From Serripes groenlandicus (lineage: Eukaryota; Mollusca; Bivalvia; Cardiida; Cardiidae): a DNA stretch of 64,000 nucleotides. Below, one piece after another: positions 43,401 to 55,400 of the stretch. A program made the position numbers and the translations under genes. Where the stretch lies: positions 49,971,281 to 50,035,280 of the forward strand of contig JASEVX010000013.1 in assembly GCA_031761405.1 (NCBI GenBank), read 5' to 3'. The notes beneath the pieces were generated by a model, which saw only the letters and a program-made list of their open reading frames with translations, was not told where the DNA came from and made no database searches. How positions within the stretch are numbered: position 1 is the first letter of the stretch; each line of letters opens with the position of its first letter.

Positions 43401-46400
43401 GAAAATCTCTACAAATAAAAGTTTAGCTATACAATAGAGCTGAAAAAATTGTGATAATATAAGAAATTATTTATTATTATTAATTCTCCTTTTGACTCAA
43501 TATCAATAATGAACATGTCGCAAATTGAAACCAACCTTATTTTTTTTATCACAGCTGTATGCTTATTAAACTAAACTCACCTTCATTGTTATCACAGATG
43601 TATGGTTATTTAACTAAACCTAACTTATCACAACAATATGATTATTTCATTAAAATATTTTTTTTTATCACACCTGTATGATTATTTAACTCAACTCACC
43701 TTTATTTTTTTTATCACAGCTGCATGCATATTCAACTAATCCCAACTTTATTTTTATCACTGAAGTGTAATTATTTAACTTCACCCAACTTTATTTTTGT
43801 CACAGCTGTATGATTATTACAATAAATCCTTAATTTTTATAGAAAGCTGAATGATAATTAAACTAAACCCAACTTTATTTTTACTAAAGCTGAATGCTTA
43901 TTTAATTAAATGCACCTTTATATTTATTACAGCTAAATGATTATTTAACTAAACCCACCTTTATTTTTATTACACCTGTCAGAATGATTATTTAACTACA
44001 CCCACCTTTATTTTTATCACAGCTGTATGATTAGTTCTGTGCCAGGCTTTCTCCAGTTGTAAGAGATCTGATCGACTTTCTAAACTCAGGTATATTGTTT
44101 CTTTGCTCCCTGTCTGTATTGAACAGCAATGCTGCTTGTCATCCATCAACTCAGAGTCCTGAAAATAGTGGGCAAATAGTCTGTAAAGGATGCATATAAC
44201 ATTAAAACCAATTTTTGATTGATTGGGGTTTAAAATCATTTTTCAACAATTTTTCAATCATATTACTGCGGAAAGTGATTACTGGTTTTCCCACATCAGT
44301 CCTCTACACAACAATCTTTCTCAAGCAACTGGTTATAATTTCACATAGACTGTTGGCCTATTGGTGAAAGATGAAAGACATGTGTCAAATGTTTTTGTCA
44401 ATAATTGAAAAGAATGTGGCCACACTGGGGTTTAAACTCACAACCTCTGAATTGGCAGCCCTGCATTCCCTACCCTGGCTTACCTGATGCAGATAATATT
44501 AAGATAAAACAAGATGTGTTTGTGAAACACTGATGCCCCCATACCTGTTACGGTTCAAAAGTAGTGGTCAAGGTTAATTTTTTTTTCGACAGACAGACAA
44601 AGAGACGTAGGTCAAAGGTCAAGGTCGCAAGGTCAAAGATTTTGGTACTGACAGAAACGTCATGTCGCAAGGAATACACATGTGAAATATGGTAGCCGTG
44701 CCTGTTACGGTTCAAAAGACAGACAGACAAAGAGACGTAGGTCAAAGGTCAAGGTCGCAAGGTCAAAGATTTTGGTACTGACAGAAAGGTCATGTCACAA
44801 GGAATACACATGTGAAATATGGTAGCCGTGCCTGTTACGGTTCAAAAGAAGTGGTCAAGGTTAAAGTTTTTTTTCGACAAAGAGACGGAGGTCAAAGGTC
44901 AAGGTCGCAAGGTCAAAAAATTTGGTACAGACAGAAAGGTCATGTCACAAGGAATACACATGTGAAATATGGTAGCCGTACCTGTTACGGTTCAAAAGTA
45001 GTGGTGAAGGTTAAAGTTTTTTTCGACAAAGAGACGTAGGTCAAAGGTCAAGGTCGCAAGGTCAAAAATTTCGGTACTGACAGAAAGGTCATGTCACAAG
45101 GAATACACATGTGAAATATGGTAGCCGTACCTGTTACGGTTCAAAAGTAGTGGTGAAGGTTAAAGTTTTTTTCGACAAAGAGACGTAGGTCAAAGGTCAA
45201 GGTCGCAAGGTCAAAAATTTTGGTACTGACAGAAAGGTCATGTCACAAGGAATACACATGTGAAATATGGTAGCCGTACCTGTTATGGTTCAAAAGTTGT
45301 GGTCAAGGTTAAAGTTTTTTTTTGCCACAGACAAAGAGACCAATAGACCAACAGACGGACAGGCCGAAAACTATATGCCCACTGAATCGAAGATTCCGGG
45401 GGCATAAAAAAATAGAGAAAGAATGAGATAAGTTTTCTCTCAGAAACTCTGATAGTACGAAGTGTAACCATAACTCTTCTGGTGTTCGTGAATGTAAACA
45501 TATTTAAGTCATTTCAATTTCATTCAAGCGATCAGTCTTTATTTCATGCTTTAACCCTTTCCCACATACAGCAAATCTGCAGCAGACAACTTTGAAAAAT
45601 ATCTTCATGAAAGATAAATAATATATTGTTAAATCAAGTTGAAAACATTGTGACCATGAGCAATTTCACCTTTGGCCGCAATGATTTCAAAAGTAGCCTG
45701 CTATTATTGCGCCAGAAAGCGCCTGTATGTGAGAAAGGGTTAACTAACTTGATGTTTGTTTAATGTTTAACACAGTTTTTCAACAATGTTTTCAGTTATA
45801 TCACTATTTCCAGTACTTCTGGCCCATTTATCAGACACCTGGGTATCAGTCGTAATGCTAACCTCACAGCCCTGAACACCTAGGAGGGAAAGCCATTACT
45901 ATCATTTTTTAAAGTCTTTGAAAAAGACCTGGCTGGAAATTAAACCCACAACCTCCCGTACCGAGGCTTTAACCCTTTCCCTCATATAGACGCTTTCTGA
46001 CGCCTCTGCAGCAGACAGCTTTTTGAAAACATAGTGACAAAAGAAGAAATTGCACAAAACGTGCAATTTCTCCTTTTTCCACAATGTTTTCCACTTTTTG
46101 TCATAGGTTATCCATTCAATTATGTAGATTTTCTATGTTTTGACAAAATATGTTCAAAGTCGTCTGCTGCAGAATTGTCGTATGAGGGAAAAGGGTTAAC
46201 TAACTACTGTAATGACATGTGTTTAATACAGAAACATTGAGTTAATCAGAATATAATCCTGCAACCCTTTCCCACATACACCATGCATAACATTCATACA
46301 GTTGGTTAATAAAGAATAATCTTTGGTTTTGGAGCAAGATTGAAATATGTTTTCACTCAGTGAGTACCAAGTGAAAACAAAACTCTTATTGAGGTTTTAC

Positions 46401-49400
46401 TAAACAAAACTCTTATTGAGGTTTTACTAAACAAAACTCTTATTGAGGTTTTACTAAACAAAACTTTTATTGAGGTTTTACTGAGGTTTTGCGCCAATAA
46501 AATTCCTTGACCCTTTCTCACATACACCATTTTTGAAGCAGACCACTTTGAAAGCATTTACGTAAAAACATGAGTCTCTGCATGATTATTGAAAAGAATT
46601 GAAAGCATTGTGGCAAAAGGAGAATTTTGCCCAATATGAGCAAGTTCTCTTTTTGCCACAATGTGCTCAGAAGTTGTCTGCTGCAGAGGCATCAAAATGC
46701 AGATCTGTAGGTTGGAAAGGTCAAAATTAGATCCCCACACAGCCAACTCCCTAATACCCTAGATAAGAAGGTCATTTCAATCAAAATAATTTCCGGAAAA
46801 CAAAATTTACCTGCAAAACTTTAAAAAGACATTCATAAACATGGAAGACGGTATCGCAGGTAATCCAATCCTTTGTTTGCATCTGTAACAGAAAGACAAA
46901 ATGGTGTTTATAAACAAGAGTTAACCTTTCCCTGATACAGACTATGTATTAAATCACAGGACTTTTAGGTTGTACAAACAAGATGGCCATACAAAAACAG
47001 TCAATTCAGACCATCAAACAAAGTATTTAAACATTCTTGCATATTGTTATCAATAGCTAACCCTACCAAATTTTATAATGATTTCTCTGATATGCAGTTC
47101 ATAAGTATTGTTGCCATACATCTCATACACTTTACAAGGCTAGAATTTGCTCCATTATCAACAATTCATCAAAGAAGACAACGATAAAGGTATCCAATTT
47201 GATTGACATTGATAAATAACTTCACGATTTCTTATGGTAAGGTTTCAGGTGACGACGCTGAAATGATTTAAATAACCCTTTCGACATAAAGACACACATG
47301 TGCTGAAGACAAAGATGTCTAATAAGTCAGAAAAGGCTGGCCCTTTCAATACGGGTGACATTCAAATTAAACAAACATGTTAAACAAACATTAAACAAAT
47401 TAAATTACTTTAATTAAAGAAGTATTTTGACACGTCTGAAGCAAATGACTTGTGAAAACATTTGGACAAAAGGAGAAATATTTCATAATGGGCAATTTCG
47501 CGTTTCATTTCAATGTTTTCATTTTTTTTCAATAATTATACTTTGACTTACAGAGATTTGTCATATTTTGGCCCAGATGATTTCAAAGTGATCTGCTGCA
47601 GATTCACTGTATGAAGGAAAGCATTTATAGAGGTAACTGATACGTAATGTTTCATGGTCATACTTACAGGTGGGAATTCAAACAGGAATACATCTGGTCC
47701 TTTAAGGGCTACAAATTTGGGTTTCCAAGCTTGTGAATGGCGCCCGGGGGAGGCTCTCTCTTGGGCCCAACCCATGTACATTATCTGAAGAAAAATAAAA
47801 TGTTATTGGTGCACATGTTACTGAAGGTAATAAAAGCTTTGCAAATTACTTATCAAATGAAAACAAAATCAAATGAATATTTAGGCAACACTGTTAAAGC
47901 TTTTTTATGTTTAATTGATTCATTTTTTTAAGTCAAGCTTATATAAATGACACATCCACAGCAGAAGACTTTTGAACACATTGTGGAACAAGAGCGCCAA
48001 ATGTCACAAAATATGCCTGTCCTGTTTTTTTGAGACCAATTAAGTATACTGATAATTGGTTGTACATCAGGCAAATTTAGAGAGCAGACACTGTTAGTAG
48101 GGTTTTGGCCATTTCGAGGGACATAAGTGTGTAGTGACTAAGATAACGTGGTAAGTTATCAAACTTGTCCAAGATATTATGCCAATACACATTCTGACCA
48201 AATTTGGTGATGATTGGACAAAGGCTTCTAAAGTTATTGAGCTGACAAGACCAATTTTAGATAATTTCTATAATTAAAGGGTGATAACTCTTGATTGACT
48301 AAAGCAATATGGCTAGTTATCGAACTTGTCCGAGATATTATGCTAATACACATTCTGAATAAATTTGGTGAAGATTGGACAAAGGCTTCTAAAGTTATTG
48401 AGTTGACAAGACTAATTTTAGGTAATTTCTATAATTAAAGGGCAATAACTCTTGATTGACTAAAGCGATATGGCTAGTTATCGAACTTGTCCGAGATATT
48501 ATGTCAATACACATTCTGACTAAAGTTGGTGATGATTGGACAAAGGCTTCTAAAGTTATTGAGCTGACAAGACCAATTTTAGGTAATTTCTTTAATAAAA
48601 GGACAATAACTCTTGATTGACTAAAGCAATATGGCTAGTTATCGAACTTGTCCGAGATATTATGCTAATACACATTCTGAATAAATTTGACAAAGGCTTC
48701 TAAAGTTATTGAGTTGACAAGACTAATTTTAGGTAATTTCTATAATTAAAGGGCAATAACTCTTGATTGACTAAAGCGATATGGCTAGTTATCGAACTTG
48801 TCCGAGATATTATGCCAATACATATTCTGACTAAATTTGGTGATGATTGGACAAAGGCTTCTAAAGTTATTGAGCTGACAAGACCAATTTTAGGTAATTT
48901 CTTTAATAAAAGGGCGATAACTCTTGATTGACTAAAGCGATATGGCTAGTTATCGAGATGATTGGACAAAGGCTTCTAAAGTTATTGAGCTGACAACATA
49001 CTGGACGCCGCCCGCCCGTACGCCGCAGGTAAAACTATAATACGATCTGTTTTTTCAAAACGGGCGTATAAAAAGGAAAAAATGGTCATAATGAGCAAAT
49101 TCTCTCTACGCCACAATGCTTTCAACTCTATTCAATATATATACATTCTTAAATGGATATTTTCTGTATTTTTGCCTAAATATGTTCAAAGTTGTCTGCT
49201 GCAGATATTTTGTATGCTTTGAAATCATCGTGGAGAAAAAAGGCTTCAAAAGATGTCCGTTTCGAAACGTCGAAGTGTTCTGGTTCAAAATCTGCAGCAG
49301 ATGACTTTGAAATGAGCTGGGCAAAGATATGAAAAATCTCTGAAAATCAAGAATAGGTATTGAATCGAGTTGAAAACATTGTGGAAAAAGAAGAAATTGA

Positions 49401-52400
49401 TTATTATAAGCAACTTCTCTTTTGCCACAATGTTATCAAAAGTTGTCTGTTGCAGGTGTCAGAAAGTGTCTGTATGTGGAAAAGATTTAATTCAATAGTT
49501 GACATATATTTCCTGTTTTTGCTGTTAAGTTGATAAAAAGTTCCTCAAATTACCTGTTCCTCTGGGGGAAGTAATCTATTCATCATCTTTAACTGCAATC
49601 AGAAAATGAAACCTTTAACAATATGTAAACATATAGATATGGGGGAATTAAACTGATCTTTCCCCCACAATATAATTATCTCACAACCGTATGTTGGGAT
49701 ACTCAAAAGTATTGTCTCATTGTGTACCAACAGCATAAGGTTTGAAGATAAATAAAGATTGTAGAAGATGAAATATGCTTCTTATCTATAACTCTAAATT
49801 TCTAAATGAACTCCAGTAGAAATGATTATTCAAAATACTATTTGATACAATGTGCCCCGGTAGCTCAGTCAGGGGTTGTGAGTTTGAACTTAATAAAACC
49901 CACCAATTAGCCAACTGTCTATGTGGAAAAGTAGCAAGTTGATTGGAAAGACTGTTGTGTGAAGTATTGGTTTGAGGAAGCCAGGACACAAATAGGAAGG
50001 TGAACTCGTTGCCGTGATATGATGAGAAATTGTTGAAGACGGTGTTTCACACCAATCAATCAATTCTTTTTAGTTTAATCCGTTCTTTGAAATGTAGAAT
50101 GTTATGGCAGATTCATACAAGAAATACTTTGAAAGTGTTAAGGTAAAAGATGTAAAATATCTAAAAATGACATTATTATTATTGAAAAAAATTGTGGCAA
50201 AAGGAGAATTTGTTGATTATAAGCAATTTCCCTTTTTGCCACAATATTTTTAAATGTCATCTGATGCAAATGCATCAAATGTATTGGAATATAAGAAATC
50301 TTCAAGAGTAATTAGAAATAATTTGTCAGATTTTATTTCAAAAAGGATGTGGAACATATACATATATACTAATTTGAACTCTTTTCAACAAAGAACAAAT
50401 CTGCAGCAGACAACTTTTAAAACATGGAGGCTTAGACATAAAAAAGCTTGAAAATAGAAAGTCTACAAATTGAAAAGTTTTGAAAACATTGTTGCAAAAG
50501 GAGAAATTGCTCATCTGCTGCAAAGTTGTCAAAGCACCTGTATGTTGAAAATGATCAACAGAAGAACAATGAGTAGTACCATTTGGTTTAAGAGTAGTAT
50601 GCTGCTTGTGATGGATGCAATCCACTCGGCTAACGAATGACTGTCGTCAAACTGTAACACTTTCCCACCTGCAGACGCATTTCGATGCTATAGCAGCAGA
50701 CGACTTTTGAAAACATTGAGGCTAAAGGTGAAATTGCTCATGATGAGCAATTTCACCTTTTGCCACAATGTTTTCATTTTTAATTAACAATTAATTAAAA
50801 AAAAATATGGGGATTTTTCAGGTTTTTGTCACTATGTTTTCAAAGACATCCGCTGCAGATTTCTTGTATGTGGGAATGGGTTGAAACATGTAGGCTTAGA
50901 CACGAAAAAGCTTGATAAAAGAAAATCTTAGTTCATATTGAAAATGAGAAATTGCTCATCAACCGTCTTCTGCTGCAAAGTCGTGAAAGCACATGTATGT
51001 TGAAAATGGTCAACAGAAGAACAATGAGTAGTACCATTTGGTTTAAGAGTTGAAGTATGCTGCTAGTGATGGATGCAATCCACTCGGCTAACGAATGACT
51101 GTCGTCAAACTGTAACACTCCAGAGGTGTTCCCATCTATCCCCACTAGCTCAAAGGCATTGGTCCTGAAAGTGAATGTTATAAAAAGTGTGTTTAACCCT
51201 TTCCTTCATACAACAAGTCTGCAACAGACGACTTTGAACATATTTTGTCTCTATAATTGAATGGATAACCTATGACCAAAAAGTTAATGTTTTCAAAAGG
51301 ATACCCTCGTCCCACATTGGACTAAGTCATGGCAATTATCTCCCTTGAAATATTTTCAACCGGGATAATCTTACTTCATGCACTTCCTCAGGATTTGTAC
51401 TGCAACTGTGTAAAGTTTCATGAGAATCGGTATAGCCGTTAAGGAGGTGTTGTGCTTACGAGACCCGTCACCACATATTGCAATATTGGACTAAGTAATG
51501 GCAATTACCTCCCTTGAAATATTTCCGACCGGGATAATCTTACTTCATGCACATCCTCAGGTTGTGTACTGCAACTGTGTAAAGTTTCATCAGAATCGGT
51601 CTAGCCGTTAAGGAGGAGTTGCGCTTACAAGACATATGGACAGACAGACAGACGGAAATAGTGCGATTCCTATATACCCCCCAGTGTCCGACAAATTTCA
51701 GAATTGTTTGGTAGCCCACTGGGCTACCAGATTTGGAAGCTGGTTGCCCGAAATATCGCGGATGCCAATGAGTGTTTTATGATTATTTTTGTTTTCTACT
51801 TCTGTACAAACATAATATTAAGAGCACACCATGTACATGATTTAAGGGTAATGACCATTTCAAATAACATGACTGTGTTGCAAAAGACCTGAAGTGCAGC
51901 AGATAGGAGAAAATTGGTACTAAAGATTTTCAAGATTACTTTTCACTAGGTTATTTGAAATATTCTGCATAAAATGTATGTATTTTATCCATATTTACAA
52001 AAGATTTAAAAGCTAGTGACAGAAATGTTTAAACTTGAGACCAAAAAATCAAATGATGTAGTATAAACTCTTTAAATTGGAGGTCACCGATTTAGGTCCC
52101 TCACCGAAACAGGGCATACGATACGAGTGTCAGTTTTACAAAGAACGCCATATTAAATAAGATTCAATTTTATTAACCAAAAGTCAAATTTATCAGGTTC
52201 AATGAAGTTATTAACCCTTTCCCTCATATAGACGCTCTCTGACGTCTCTGCAGCAGACAGCTTTTTGAAAACATAGTGACAACAGAAGAAATTGATCAAA
52301 ACAAGCAATATCTCCTTTTACCACAATGTTTTCCACTTAGTCATAGGTTATCCATTATATTTTTTATTTTTTGACAAAATATGTTCAAAGTCGTCTGCTG

Positions 52401-55400
52401 CAGAATTATTGTATGAGGGAAAGGATTAAATCATAAAATATTGTCAAAAACAATGACGCGAATAATACCGTAACACATGTAACACGTTAAATTTGTTTCA
52501 TGTGTTACGGTATTATTCACAACATAGCCGCCATTTTGATAATTGCGCAATGTTAATCATGGTTCCCTACTGAGAATTTGAAATCGGTAAACAGCTTTGA
52601 ATGTAAACATCGGGGTCCACTCTTGATCGGGGTCGTTAACGTCATTGACCCAATTTCTCATTTCTTCCAATGAAATCGCAATTATTAAGTCATATGATTT
52701 TTTTCCCGCCGGTTATGCTAATTAATTTTGGTAAACAAAGCCGTAATTGGGCATTTATTATTCATTATAGATTTCATCCCAAACATTTCTTTGACATATC
52801 GCATACTATGTCGATTATGAAGGTGTTTCATATTTGATTAACGACAAGATAAGATCTAGAAGTGGTCGTATTGTATTGTCTTTAATATTTGGATCAAATT
52901 TATTTTATTAATTTCTGCATGGTGACAATTTTCTTCTCCGTCTTTCTGAACCGGTCTGCACCAGTTTGCAAACATCGCATACCGAAAGAAGAAATATGGA
53001 TCAAAATACGTTTAAGGGAATATTTGAATTTCATTGGTTATTCGCAATCATTCATGGATTAAAACCAGGGAACAATGGTCACTAATGATTGGACCGCCGT
53101 AATGGGTATATATATCACGTTAATTGACTATTACTGAAGCGATTCGGTTGGCTGAAACCACTCGATCTGACAGGTTGGTAACTCCGCCTACTGATATTGA
53201 TTTGTTTATGGTCACAGCGAGTGGTTTTCGCATGTAACATACAGTCACTGTTTATACACGACATGTGTGTAAGTAATTAAGCCGGGCTACCAGACACAGG
53301 AATAAACAGTAGCCCGCCGGGCTTTCATTTGAAAATGACAGTAGCCCGGGCAATTATTGTGGTAGCCCGCGGGCTCAGGGCAATGGATTTGTCGGACACT
53401 GCCCCCCCAAAAACTTGTTTGTGGGGGGTATAATGAGAACTGTCTTAATTTTACAAACACAGCCCTAGCATCTAAAATTCTTACTTGACCTGAAGGTACT
53501 TAACCCTTTCCCACATGCAACAAATTCGTAGCAGACGACTTTGAACATATTTTGTCAAAAAATAGAAAATCTCTGACCTATGACTAAAAGTGGAAAACAT
53601 TGTGGCAAAAGGAGAAATTGCTCATTTTGAGCAATTTCTTCTTTGGTAACTATGTTTTTAAAATGCCGTCTGCTGCAGAGGCATCAGAAAGCATCTATAT
53701 GAGGGAAAGGGTTAAGAAAAGTAAGTAAAGTAAAGTGTTTGTTTATTGTAGTGTCCACCCAGTTAGAAGGATTCAGCCGTTTCTGACTTATGAGGCACAC
53801 CCTTGTGTGTCTTTATGTGGGAAAGGGTTATTTATATCCTTTTAGCATGGTCACCTGAAACCATGCCCTAGGAAATCATGAGGTTATTTTCAATTACAAT
53901 CATATTGGATATATTGTCATAACCTATATCCAGGGGCCACTAGAATGTTTGTCAGTTCTGATTATGCCAGGACTTTCCAGGCAACTGGCTGCTTTTCAAC
54001 ATAGACTGATAGTGTTGGTGGAGAAGATGAATAATACTTGTTGCATTGAATTTTGTCAAACGTTGGAAAAACCTTGGCCAAGCTTGGGATTGAAATCCAA
54101 AACCTTGGATTAAACTACAAAACATCCATGTTGTTACAGATTGAGCTACCAGGGCTCACCAGGCTGTAAAATGAACATAGGCCACAATTAAAACAAGAGC
54201 ACCACGTACGGCACAGACGCTCGACTGATAGGGAGAATATTTTTTTTAAAAAATGAGCTAAACAAAAAACCTTAACCGGACGCCCACGCCGCCGCCAACG
54301 ACGACGCCAGGGTCATGACAATAGCTCTCGTTTTTTTCAAAAGTCGAGCTAACTAGTGTTTTTCCTGGCTTTCTTGTACCAATATTCCACACAACATTCA
54401 TACCAGGCAATTGGCTACCTTCTGACATACACTATTTGGCCTATTACCTATTGGTGGAAGACAAATGATGCTGAGAATAATGACGTAAGTCAATCGTTCG
54501 AATGAATGGCCAAACCAAGGTTTGAACCCATGACCTCTGGATTGCTTACCCTCGCCCTTACCCAAAAACATCACCCTAGAAAAGGGGTGCATTTCATGTT
54601 CTAAAATCCTTGACCTAAAGGTACTTAATCCTTTCCCACATGCAACAAATTCATAGCAGATGACTTTGAAACTTAATTGTCAAAAACCTCAGTAAATAGG
54701 ATGTTAATTATTAAATAGAGTTGAAAACATTGTGACAAAAGGAAAAATTGCTCATCAAGAGCAATTTCTCCCTTTGACACAATACTTTCAAGTCGCCTAC
54801 TGCAGAGGTGTCAGAAAGTGGCTGTACGAGGGAAAGGGTTTAAAGCATCATGACACTTATCTTAAGGGTTTATGAGCAATATGTAAAAATAAGAGCGCAG
54901 CAAGCGAACGCCAATGCTCATCTGCTTTTTTCTGACACCTCTGCAGCGACTTTTTGAAAACATAGTGACAAAAGAAGAAATTGCACAAAATGTGCAATTT
55001 CTCCTTTTGCCACAATGTTTTCCACTTTTTGTCATAGGTTATCCATTCAATTATAGAGATTTTCCATTATTTGACAAAATATGTTCAAAGTCGTCTGCTG
55101 CAGAATTGTCGTATGAGGGAAAGGGTTAAAGCCAGAGTAATGTAACTTGGTACAGACATGCGTATTGTTCATAGGAACATGTGTATAGGTTTCATTTGAA
55201 ATTGTGGAATGTTTTTTTTGTGACGACGCAGCAGACGAAAATGACGATGCCAAGAAAAACAAACAAGCTTAAATTGCATTTTTACTCCTACCGTTTCTAG
55301 GGGGTCTGAGAAAAAACTGAGTTAGTTATGTTTTTGGACCTACCTTAATTGGTCTGTGGCCCCCACATATCGAGTCAGGTACGCATACAGCAATGGAATG

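Larger units (their letters stand above)
50417..51119. repeat. Direct duplication (about 240 bp) flanking a family P element
   Basis: Unit A 50417-50661 and unit B 50884-51119 share the gaggcttagacataaaaaag-like start, the CTGCTGCAAAG stretch, intron sequence and the 3' part of exon 7. Family P copy 50656-50884 occupies the space between them. Only unit B continues into the complete exon. Confidence 0.85.
51682..53401. mobile_element. Non-autonomous hAT-like element, 1.7 kb
   Basis: 15-bp perfect TIRs CAGTGTCCGACAAAT; subterminal GTAGCCC/GGGCTAC motifs occur at least six times near both ends, as hAT transposase sites often do. No transposase. Target is a C-run, so a target duplication cannot be delimited. 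Holds a 19-bp inverted repeat (52460-52518) and a family P copy. Confidence 0.72.
51298..53440 (+). mobile_element. Tandem-repeat element (two 169-bp units) split by an hAT-like insertion
   Basis: Units start near 51318 and 51487 (GGACTAAGTCATGGCAATTA). The GACAGACAGACGG end and TATATACCCCCC resume after the insertion as CCCCCCCAAAAACTTGTTTG and GGGGGGTATAATG. Confidence 0.75.
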
